Part shown: one piece after another, positions 18,978-29,100 of the stretch | How the letters are laid out: every line of letters begins with the position of its first letter | Position numbering within the stretch: position 1 is the stretch's first letter | Assembly (NCBI GenBank): GCA_029779435.1 | Contig: JAKPAM010000047.1 | Location: forward strand, 1 to 64,000 | DNA from: Pseudomonadota bacterium | GTDB lineage: Bacteria > Pseudomonadota > Gammaproteobacteria > Burkholderiales > Burkholderiaceae_E | Direction: 5' to 3' | Length of the DNA stretch: 64,000 bases | The notes under the pieces: model-generated | What the model was told of the DNA's origin: nothing | Databases searched by the model: none | The model's input: only the letters and a program-made list of their open reading frames with translations | Translations under genes and position numbers: made by a program

Positions 18978-20150
18978 ATGGCTTTGGTGTGGGATGAGCA
19001 GCAGCAGATGCTGCAGGACAGCGCGAGCGTCTTCATCAACGAGAACGCGCCGGTGTCGCACCTGCGCGAGTTGCGCGACCGGCATGATGCCGATGGCTTT
19101 TCGCGGCCGCTGTGGAAGCGGTTCGGCGAGATGGGTTTCGCCGGCGTGCTGGTGCCCGAACCGTTCGGCGGGCTGGGCCTGGGACAGGCCGAGGCCGGCG
19201 TGCTGATGCAGGCGCTGGGCCATACGATCGCGCCGTCGCCGCTGTGGTCGACCGGCGTGGTCGCGGCCAGCGCGATCGGCGCGGCGGGCAGCGACGAGCA
19301 GAAGCAGGCGTGGCTGCCGCGGATCGCCGCGGCCGACTGCGTGATCGCGTTCGCCGTCGATGAGGGCGCCAAGCATCGGCCCGACCGGATCGCGACCCGG
19401 ATCGGCCGCGCGGCCAACGGTCAGGGATGGGTGCTGAGCGGGCAGAAGTCGTTCGTCGTCGACGGACACGTGGCCGATCTGCTGATCGTCGTGGCCGCCG
19501 GACCCGACGATGGCGCGGTGACGCTGGTACTGGTCGATCCGAAGGCCAAGGGCGTGGCGATCGAGCGCACGATCATGGCCGACGCGCACAACGCGGCGCG
19601 CGTGCGCTTCGACGGCGTGGCGCTGCCGGCCGATGCGGTGCTCGGCGGCGCCGCGCGGGTCGGGCAGGGCGCCGCGACGCTGGCGCGCGTACTGGACATC
19701 GGGCGCGCCGCGGTCGCGGCCGAATTGCAGGGCCTGTCGGACGAAGTGTTCGCGCGGACCGTCGCCTACCTGAAGGAGCGCAAGCAGTTCGGGCGGCTGA
19801 TCGGTGAATACCAGGCGCTGCAGCACCGCGCGGCGATCGTGTACACCGAGAACGAGGTGTCGCGGGCTGCCGTGCTGAACGCCGCGCGGCAACTCGATGC
19901 GACGCGTGCCGATGCGCAGCCGGGCACGCAGGCGGTGGCGGCCGCGTCGAAGGCGGTGATGGTCGCCAAGGCTCGCGCGGGAGCGAGCGCGACGCTGGCC
20001 GTGCAGGAAGGCGTGCAGATGCACGGCGGCATGGGCATGACCGAAGACCTGGACTTCGGTCTGTTCATGAAACGCGCGCGCGTGCTGCAGGAACTGTTCG
20101 GCGATGACGAGTACCAGGCCGACCGCTTCGCGGTACAGGCCGGTTATTGA
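18978..20150 (+). CDS. Acyl-CoA dehydrogenase
   Basis: FGEMGFAGVLVPEPFGGLGLGQAEAGVLMQALG, YLKERKQFGRLIGEYQALQHRAA, GGMGMTEDLDFGLFMKRARVL. Confidence 0.94.
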   Translation: MALVWDEQQQMLQDSASVFINENAPVSHLRELRDRHDADGFSRPLWKRFGEMGFAGVLVPEPFGGLGLGQAEAGVLMQALGHTIAPSPLWSTGVVAASAIGAAGSDEQKQAWLPRIAAADCVIAFAVDEGAKHRPDRIATRIGRAANGQGWVLSGQKSFVVDGHVADLLIVVAAGPDDGAVTLVLVDPKAKGVAIERTIMADAHNAARVRFDGVALPADAVLGGAARVGQGAATLARVLDIGRAAVAAELQGLSDEVFARTVAYLKERKQFGRLIGEYQALQHRAAIVYTENEVSRAAVLNAARQLDATRADAQPGTQAVAAASKAVMVAKARAGASATLAVQEGVQMHGGMGMTEDLDFGLFMKRARVLQELFGDDEYQADRFAVQAGY

Positions 20151-20197
20151 TCGTGGTCAGTGGCCGCGATCGCATGCCGTGGCCACCGACCTCGCTG

Positions 20198-20993
20198 TCA
20201 TTCGCCCTTGAACGCGGGCTTGCGCTTATCGACGAACGCGCGCGACGCTTCGCGATGATCGTCGGTGCCCATGCTGCGTACCTGCAGCGTCGCCTCGCCT
20301 TCGATCGACGCGGTCAGGCTCGACGTGGCGGCCTGGTTGATGTTGCGCTTGATGTGGCCGAGCGCGACGGACGGGCCCTGCGCCAGCGACTGCACGAAAG
20401 CGTCTGCCTGCGCATCGATCGCCGCGTCGGCGAACACGCGATGCACGAGCCCCAGCGCCAGCGCATCGTTGGCGGTCAGCACCGGCGACAGCATCATCAG
20501 TTCGCGCGCGCGCGACGGGCCGACGATCTGCGTCAGGAAATAGCTGGCGCCATAGTCGCCCGACAGGCCGACCTTGGCGAACGCGGTGGTCAGCTTGGCC
20601 GATTCGTTGGCCAGGCGGAAGTCGCAGGCCATCGCCAGCGCCAGGCCCGCGCCGGCGGCCGCGCCGCGCAGCACGGCGATCGTCGGCTTGGCCATCGTGT
20701 GCAGCAGCCGCGATGCTTCGGCGCGATGGATCAGGCTCTGCGTGCGCGTTTCGAAATTCTGGGGCTTGTCTTGAGCAGCCATGTTCTTGACGTCGCCGCC
20801 GGCGCAGAATGCCTGGCCGGCGCCCGTCAGCACGACCGCGCGGATGCCCGAGTCGTTGGCTGCGCGCGTGAGTGCCGCGGTCAGCGCGGCCGACATGTCG
20901 AGCGACAGCGCGTTGCGCCGGTCGGGCCGGTTCATCGTCAGCGTCATCACGCCGCGGTCGATCGATTCGAGCAGGTCGGGGGAAGATGTCATC
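20198..20993 (-). CDS. Enoyl-CoA hydratase/isomerase
   Basis: MTLTMNRPDRRNALSLDM, AVVLTGAGQAFCAGGDVKNM, AAAGAGLALAMACDFRLA. Confidence 0.93.
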
Positions 20994-21170
20994 GTGTCTC
21001 CATCGTCGATGAATGGGAAAGCCGGTGAACGAATCAGCCACGTCCGATTCGTTCGCTGGTTCTGAACGGGTTTCGTCCGGAGATTGTATGCGCAGGTCCG
21101 ATGTCGATCCGGCGGCGGCCGATGGGGTTGCAGCGGGCGAAACCGGCATGGGCGCGAAGGGCGCAAGCAC

Positions 21171-22607
21171 GTGAAGGAAACGCGGGACGTGAAAGACCCA
21201 GCCGACGCTGATCGGACAAAGGGGGGCGGGGCGGACGCGATGGCGGCGCTGGATGCCGGCCTGCCGCCCGGACGGCGCGGGCTGGCGACGTTCGGCCTGC
21301 TGATGGCTTTGTTGATGACGGTGCTCGATGCGGTACTCGTCAACATCGCGCTGCCGACGATGGCAAGCGATCTCGGCGTGACGCCGGCGCGCGCGGTATG
21401 GATCGTGACGACGTATCAGTTGACGGCGGTCATCGGTCTGCTGCCGTTCGCGTCGCTGGGCGAGATCTACGGTTACCGGCGCGTGATGCTGATCGGCCTG
21501 GTCGTGTTCACGCTGATGTCGCTGTTCTGCGCGTTCGCGCCGACGATCGAACTGCTGACACTGGGGCGCGCGATCGAGGGGCTGGCGTCGGCCGCGGTGA
21601 TGAGCGTGTTTCCGGCGCTGATCCGCTTCGTGCATCCGCCGCATCTGCTGGGCCGCGCGATCGGCCTGAACGCGATGACGGTGGCGGTCGGGTCGGCGCT
21701 GGGACCGACCGTCGCGTCGACGATCCTCGCTTTCAAGCCCTGGCCGTGGCTGTTCGGCGTCAACGTGCCGGTCGGCCTGCTGGCGCTGGCGATCTGCTGG
21801 CGGATGCTGCCGCGCGTGCCTCTGGTCGCGCACCGGTTCGACGTGCGCAGTGCGATCGTCAACGCGCTGGCCGTCGGCTTGCTGGTATTCAGCGCCAATG
21901 CGCTGGTGACGGCGCCCGCGCGCTTGTCGTGGTCGCTGCCGCTGGTCGTGGCGCTCGGCTGGTGGCTGGTGCGCCGCGCGGCGACCCAGACCGCGCCGCT
22001 GGTGCCGTTGGACCTGTTGCGACTGCCGCCGATCGCGTTCGCGGTGGGCACGTCGGTCGCCACGTTCGCCGCCTATGCCGGCGCGTACGTGTCGCTGCCG
22101 TTCCACCTGCAGCACTTCTTCGGGCGCACGCAATTCGCCACCGGCATGCTGATGACGGCCTGGCCGGCTGCCGCGGGAATCGCCGCGCCGCTGGCCGGAC
22201 GGCTGTCGGACCGGATCGCCGCGTGGAAGCTGTGTTCACTGGGCGCGGCGATGATGGGCTTCGGACTGCTGGGGCTGCGGTCGCTGCCGGCCGATGCGAC
22301 CGACCCGATGCTGGTCGCCTGCTTGATGCTGACAGGCGCCGGTTTCGGCTGCTTCCAGGCGCCGAACAATCGGACGATGTTGCAAAGCGCGCCGCGCGAG
22401 CGAAGCGGCAGCGCCGGCGGCATGCAGGCGATGGCGCGCCAGTTCGGGATCATGTGGGGATCGACGACGGTCGCGTTGATCTTCGCGATGCTGGCGCAGC
22501 AGGACCCGGACCGGCAGGTGCTGTCGGCGATGGCGGTGGGCATCTGCTATGCGTTCGCCGGGGCGGCGGTCAGCCTGGCGCGCGGCTGGGTGCGCCGCGA
22601 CGCGTAG
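21171..22607 (+). CDS. MFS transporter, DHA2 (EmrB/QacA-like) drug exporter
   Basis: TVLDAVLVNIALPTMASDLGVTPARAVWIVTTYQL; 14-TM-like hydrophobic pattern; GTG start at 21171 or a later ATG. Confidence 0.88.
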   Translation: MKETRDVKDPADADRTKGGGADAMAALDAGLPPGRRGLATFGLLMALLMTVLDAVLVNIALPTMASDLGVTPARAVWIVTTYQLTAVIGLLPFASLGEIYGYRRVMLIGLVVFTLMSLFCAFAPTIELLTLGRAIEGLASAAVMSVFPALIRFVHPPHLLGRAIGLNAMTVAVGSALGPTVASTILAFKPWPWLFGVNVPVGLLALAICWRMLPRVPLVAHRFDVRSAIVNALAVGLLVFSANALVTAPARLSWSLPLVVALGWWLVRRAATQTAPLVPLDLLRLPPIAFAVGTSVATFAAYAGAYVSLPFHLQHFFGRTQFATGMLMTAWPAAAGIAAPLAGRLSDRIAAWKLCSLGAAMMGFGLLGLRSLPADATDPMLVACLMLTGAGFGCFQAPNNRTMLQSAPRERSGSAGGMQAMARQFGIMWGSTTVALIFAMLAQQDPDRQVLSAMAVGICYAFAGAAVSLARGWVRRDA

Positions 22608-23121
22608 TACCTCGGTACCTCGACACCCGAGTCACGTGACGTTCGTTCGGTCCAGCAGTGACCGGGACGGGCGCTGGCCTGCCGCGCGTGCATGGGGACA
22701 CCATTTGTCAAATTGTCAGCGACTGTGACGAGTCGCTGCGCCTGACCGCGCCTGGCGCCGTTCGATCGCCTGGATCACGCGTGGTTGCTGGCGCTGCCTC
22801 TGCCGCGTGGGCATATGGTCCGTGACGACGCATGTCGCTGACCATATGGATAGGTCGTTCGGATGAGTTGATCGATGGGGTTAGACGCGTCAAGGTGCGT
22901 GAAACTTCTCGACAACGGGTGCGGGCCGGCCATTGCACGACGCGGGGGTTGGGGTGTTCGCCCTGCCCGAATCCCGCGATCACGACGGCGACGAGGGGCG
23001 GCATCCGGCATGACGGCGTGTGGCCCCCGCGTTGCACGAACGCTCGCTCCATCTTCGAATCCCGACCGTCCGTGAATTTGTCGATCGGCGGATCTCGGAC
23101 GTTGTCGTAGCTTGATCGCTG

Positions 23122-26100
23122 ATGTCCTTGGATAGCCTGGAGATTCCTTTGCATTCGAAGGCCGAGTCGGTCCCCGCGGTGGTCGCCGAGGCCCCGTCGG
23201 ACGGGTGGCAGGCATGGGCGTGGCTGCCCGATGCGCCGACGCTGCTCGACCTGGTGGTCGGCGGCGAAGCGGGCGGCGGGGCGCCGGGCGCTCCGGCGGC
23301 GCGTGCCTGCGTGCCGTTGGTCGGCGACGAACGGGCGGGAATGGCGGCGCAGTCGGTATCGGACCTGGCGCCGGACGGCGTTGCGGCGCCGCTCGCGGCG
23401 TGGCTGCTGCTGCAGGCGCGCTGGCTGGGCGTGCGCCGCGTGACCGAGGTCGTGCGCGGCTTGGCGACGACCGATGCGGGGGGCGGGCCGGACGAGTGCG
23501 TGGTGACGCTGGATCTCGCCGAGGCGGGGTTTCCCGGTCTGGGCTGGGATGCGTGGCTCGCGCGGGTCCATGACGCGTGGCGGACCGCCGCGCGCAGGGC
23601 CGCCGCCGAAAGCGGCGATGCGGCGCTCCGGCTGATCGCGCCCGATGGCCCGTCGGGCGGATGGCGGCTCGACTATCCCGCCAACCGGGTCGCGCCGTCG
23701 ATCATCGATGGATGGCGGAACGCGGTCGCGCGGATCCTGGCGAGTGCCGGCCGCGATCCGGCCGCGCCGCTGCAAACACTGGCGGGGGTCGACGCGGCCA
23801 CGCAAGCGGCGCTGCGGGCGCTCGGACGCGGTCGGCGGGTCGCGATCGGTGACGACGAGACCCTCGTGTCGGCGTTCGATGCGCAGGCGGTCGCGACGCC
23901 GTCCGCGCCGGCCGTGACCGATGCGGGCGGGACGCTCGCTTATGCCGAACTGGCCGAGCGCAGTTGCCGAGGCGCCGATGCGTTGCGCGCGCAGGGCGTA
24001 CGGGACGGCGACGTCGTGGCGCTCGACCTGAGGGCCGGCGACGCCCGCGGGGCCGACGCGATCATCGCGATGCTGGCGGTGCTGCGCGCGGGCGCGGTGT
24101 ACCTGCCGCTGGACGAGCGCCTGGGCGAAGCGCGGCTGGCGCAGATGTGGACCGATGCGGCGCCGCGCGGCGTGCTGCGCGACGCCGCGCGATGGACGCT
24201 CGAACGGGCGCTCGAACGGACGCGCGTTGGGGCGCACGATGGGGCGCGCGACGGAGCGGACGGCTCCGCACGCGGCGAAACCGGCGGCGTCAGCGGCGCG
24301 CGCGGTGCCTACCTGATGTATTCGTCGGGGTCGACCGGCGGGCCCAAGGGCATCCTGGTGCCGCACCGGGCGGTGCTGCGCCTCGTGCGCTCGGCCGACT
24401 TCCTGGCGCTGGGCGCGGGCGAACGGATCCTCCAGGCGGCGCCCCTGGGTTTCGATGCGTCGACGCTCGAGATCTGGGGACCGCTGCTCAACGGCGGCTG
24501 CTGCGTCGTGCACGACGAGCCGGCGATAAGCGTCGCCGGACTGCGCCGCACGCTGGCCGATCACCGGGTGACCGGCGCATGGTTGACGGCCGCGCTGTTC
24601 AACCAGATCGTCGACGACGATCCGCAGGCGCTGGCGCCGCTGCGCCGGCTGGTGACCGGCGGTGAGGCGCTGTCGGTCGCGCACGTCGAGCGGGCGCTGG
24701 ACGCGCTGCCGGGGATCACGCTGGTCAACGGCTACGGCCCGACCGAGAACACGACGTTCACGACCACGCATCGGATCGATCGTCCGCTCGATCGTCCATT
24801 GCCGCGGTCGGTGCCGATCGGCCGGCCGATCACCAATACCGACTGTCTGGTGTGCGGGCCCGACCGGCGACCGCTGCCGGTCGGCATGATCGGCGAGCTG
24901 TACACGGCCGGTGATGGCCTGGCGATCGGCTATGCCGGACAGCCGGCATTGACGGCGGCGTCGTTCATCGATGCGGCGCGCATGCCCGAGCTGCCGGCGT
25001 TCGTATCGGCCTTCGATGGGGCGCCGGCGGGGCGCTGGTACCGTACCGGCGACCTGGCGCGGTGGCTGCCGGACGGCACGCTGGACTACGTCGGCCGCGT
25101 CGACAGCCAGGTCAAGATCCGGGGCTTTCGCGTCGAACTCGATGGCATCGAGGCGCGGCTGCGGCGCGAGCCCGGCATCGATGCCTGCGCGGTCATCGCT
25201 TATCGCCATCCGGTGCGCGGCACGACGCTGTGCGCTTATGTCGTCGGCGAGCACGCGTCGCACACGGCCGCGTTGCGTGCGGCGTTGGCCGCCGACCTGC
25301 CCGACTACATGGTGCCGGCCCAGTTCGTAGCGCTGCCGCGGCTGCCGCTGACGACCAACGGCAAGCTCGATCGCCGCGCGTTGCCGCCGCCCGGCGATGC
25401 GCGGCCGGACCTGGCCGTACCGTACCAGGCGCCGCAGGGCGCGATCGAGCAGGCGATCGCCGCGGTGTTCGCGCGCGTGCTGGCGATCGATCGCGTGGGG
25501 CGTGACGACAATTTCTTCGATCTGGGCGGCGATTCGCTGCTGGTCGCGCGCGCGCTCGATGCGCTGCGTGCGGATGCGGGCCTGCAGGCAGCCTTGGTGG
25601 CATCGGCGGCATTGATGACGCCGGTCGATGGATCTCCGGCGTCCGCCTCGTCTTCGCTCTCATCGTCGCTAAGTGTCGCGGACTTCTTCGGTGACGCGAC
25701 CCCGCGGGCGTTGGCGCATGGTCTGCGGCGTCGCGATGAGGGGCGTCCAGCCGGGCGTCGCGGTGAATCCGGCAATGGCGAATCCGGCAGCGGTGAACGC
25801 GGCGAGCCTGGAGAACCGGCTGGCCCGGCGCCGGTCGACGGGGCCGAGCCGATCGCGATCATCGGCATGGCCGGACGCCTGCCGGGCGCCGACACGATCG
25901 AGTCGTTCTGGACGCTGTTGTGCGAGGGACGCGACGCGATCAGGCATTTCACGCCAGCAGAACTGGACCCGTCGATACCGATCGACCTGCGCGCCGATCC
26001 GGCCTATGTGCCGGCGCGCGGCGTGCTCGACGACGTCGATCTGTTCGACGCGGCGTTCTTCGGCATCAGCGCGCGCGAGGCCGCGCTGATGGATCCGCAG

Positions 26101-29100
26101 CAGCGCCTGTTCCTCGAGATCTGCTGGCAGTGCCTGGAGCGCGCCGGCGAACTGCCCGGCGGCCGTATCGGCGTGTTCGCGGGCATGCACAACGCGACGT
26201 ATTTCCAGCGGCACCTGAGCGCGCATCCGCAGGCCGTCGAGCGGCTCGGCGAGTTCGCGGTGATGCTGGCCAACGAGAAGGACTACGTGGCGTCGCGCGT
26301 GGCCAACCGCCTGAACCTGCGCGGACCGGCGATCAGCCTGAACACCGCCTGCTCGACGTCGCTAGTGGCGATCGCGCAGGCGTTCGACAGCGTGCGCGCC
26401 GGGCATTGCGACATGGCGCTGGCCGGCGGCGTGGCGATCAACTGCCCGCCCAACAGCGGTTACCTGTACCAGGAAGGCTCGATGCTGTCGCCCGACGGGC
26501 GCACGCGCAGCTTCGATGCCGCGTCGCAGGGCACGGTGTTCAGCGACGGGGCGGCCGTCGTGCTGCTCAAGCCGCTATCGGCCGCGATCCGCGATGGCAA
26601 TACCGTCTATGCGGTGATTCGCAGCGTGGCCGTCAACAACGATGGCGGCGAGAAGGCCAGCTTCACGGCGCCCAGCGTCGATGGCCAGGCCGCCGTCGTC
26701 GGCGAGGCGCTGCGCCGGGCGGCGATCCCGGCCGACACGATGTCGTACATCGAGGCGCACGGCACGGCGACGCCGCTGGGCGATCCGGTCGAGGTCGAGG
26801 CGCTGCGGCGCGCTTATGAGCCGCTGACCGATCGCCGCGGTTTCTGCGGCATCGGGTCGGTCAAGAGCAACGTCGGCCATACGGTAATGGCCGCCGGCGC
26901 CACCAGCGTCATCAAGACCGCGCTGGCGCTGCATCATGAATGCCTGCCGGCGACCATCCATTTCGAGCGGCCGAATCCCAAGATCGATTTTTCGCGCACG
27001 CCGTTCCACGTGATCGACCGGCACACGCCGTGGCCGCGCTCGGCGGTGGCGCGCCGCGCCGGGGTCAGCTCGTTCGGCGTCGGCGGCACCAACGCGCACG
27101 TGATCCTCGAGGAAGCGCCGGCGATGGCCTGCCGTGTCGGTGAGTCCGTCGATCCCGCCGAACCCGATAAGTCCGCCAAGTCCTCTTCCGGTCCGCATTG
27201 GCTGCGCTTGTCGGCACGCACGCCGACGGCGCTCGCGGCCTCGGCCGCACGGCTGTCGCAATGGCTGGCCGAGCGGCCGTCGCTGGCGTTGGCCGACGTC
27301 GCGTTCACGCTGGACGCCGGGCGCAGCCGGTTCACGCATCGGTTGGCGGTGATCGCCGATGACCGTGACCAGGCGGTCGCCCTGCTCGCCGATCCGGCCG
27401 CCGCGCAGCGCCGCGGCCGCGCCGTCGCGCGCGAGCAGGATACGGCGGGACGCGAGGCGGTCTGGCTGTTTCCGGGCCAGGGCGCGCAGTACCTGGGCAT
27501 GGGACGCGAGCGGGCACGGCGTGATCCGGCATTCGCGCGCGCGCTCGACGATGCGCTGCGAGCGACCGGTATCGCCGATCTGCGCGATCGCGTCTGGGGA
27601 CGGGACCCGGATGCGTTGAACGATACGGCGACGACGCAGCCGGCTATGTTCTGCATCGAGTACGCGTTGGCGCGGTCGTGGCTGGCGCGCGGCTTGCGGC
27701 CGGCAGCGGTGGTCGGGCACAGCATCGGCGAATTCGCCGCCGCGGTCGTCGCCGGTGTGATGTCGCTGGACGACGCGGCGCGGCTGGTGGCGACGCGTGG
27801 TGCGTTGATGCAGGCGCAGCCGCGCGGCAGCATGCTGTCGGTGATGCTGCCCGCCGTCGAGCTGGAGCCGTTGTTGCCGGACGGTGTGTCGTTGGCGGCG
27901 ATCAACGCGCCGCAGGCCTGCGTGGTCGCCGGGCCGACGGCCGCGGTGCAGGCGTTCGATGCGGACTTGCAGCAGCGCGGCGTCGCCACGCGGCTGCTGC
28001 GCACGTCGCATGCATTCCACTCGGCGATGATGGACGATGCCGTCGAGCCGTTCGCGCGGCACGTGGCGGCGGTCACGCTGCATGCGCCGCAGGTGCCGTT
28101 CTATTCGACGGTGCGCGGCGCGCGCGTCGACGGCGCGGTGCTGACCGATCCGATGTACTGGGCCGCGCACCTGCGCGAACCGGTGCGCTTCGCGCCGGCT
28201 TTGCAGGCGTTGCTGCGCGATCTGCCTGATGCGCTGCTCGTCGAGATGGGGCCGCGCGCGCAGCTCGGTGCGCTCGCGCGCCAGCGCGCCAGCGCCGGTG
28301 GCACGGCGCCGCTGACCATCGCGACGCTCGGCGAGTCGCCGGATGACGAAGCCGCCGCCGATCTGCTGGTGCGCGCGACGCTGTGGACGCTCGGCGACGA
28401 GCGCGACAGCGCGCCGCGCCAGGCGGGCGGAAGGAGGCAGGCCGACGCGGCGGATGCCGCCGCGGCGCGGGACGGCGATGGAGAGGGCGAGCCCGCCATC
28501 GGCCGGCGGCGTGTCGTTCTGCCCACTTACCCGTTCGAGCGGCAGCGCCATTGGCTCGATGCCGTTCCATCCGTCTCCCTGCCCTCCTCTGCCGCTTCGG
28601 CCATGGAATCATCAGCGATGAACTCGCCTGCCGTCTCGACTCCCGTTTCCGCCTCTGCCAGTACGCCGCCGCGCCGCGACCGCGTGCTCGCCGAGCTGCG
28701 CACCGTGTTCGAGGACACCAGCGGCCTGGACCTGGCGCAGGCCGACGCGTCGGCCGGGTTCGTCGAACTGGGCCTCGATTCGCTGATGCTGACCCAGGTC
28801 GCATTGCAGGTGAAGAAGCATTTCTCGGTGCCGGTGACGTTCCGCCAGTTGATGGAAAGCCTGCGCAGTTTCGATGCGCTGGCGACGTATCTGGACGGGC
28901 AGTTGCCGCCCGATGTCCCACCGGTGGCCGCGCCGGCTGCTGTCGCGACGGTGGGGGCGATTCCCGTACCGGCGACCTCGCTCGCGATGGCGATGGATGC
29001 GATGACGCCGGCCGCGTTCGCCGCCGGAGTGCTCACCGCGGGAGCGCCAGCCGCAGCGATGTCCGCGATGCCGGCTGGTGTGCCGGCCGATGCCGGCCTG

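Noticed and set aside
22708-25263. 851-aa minus-strand ORF over the NRPS-PKS start
   Set aside because: Shadow ORF; the plus strand carries diagnostic A-domain motifs.
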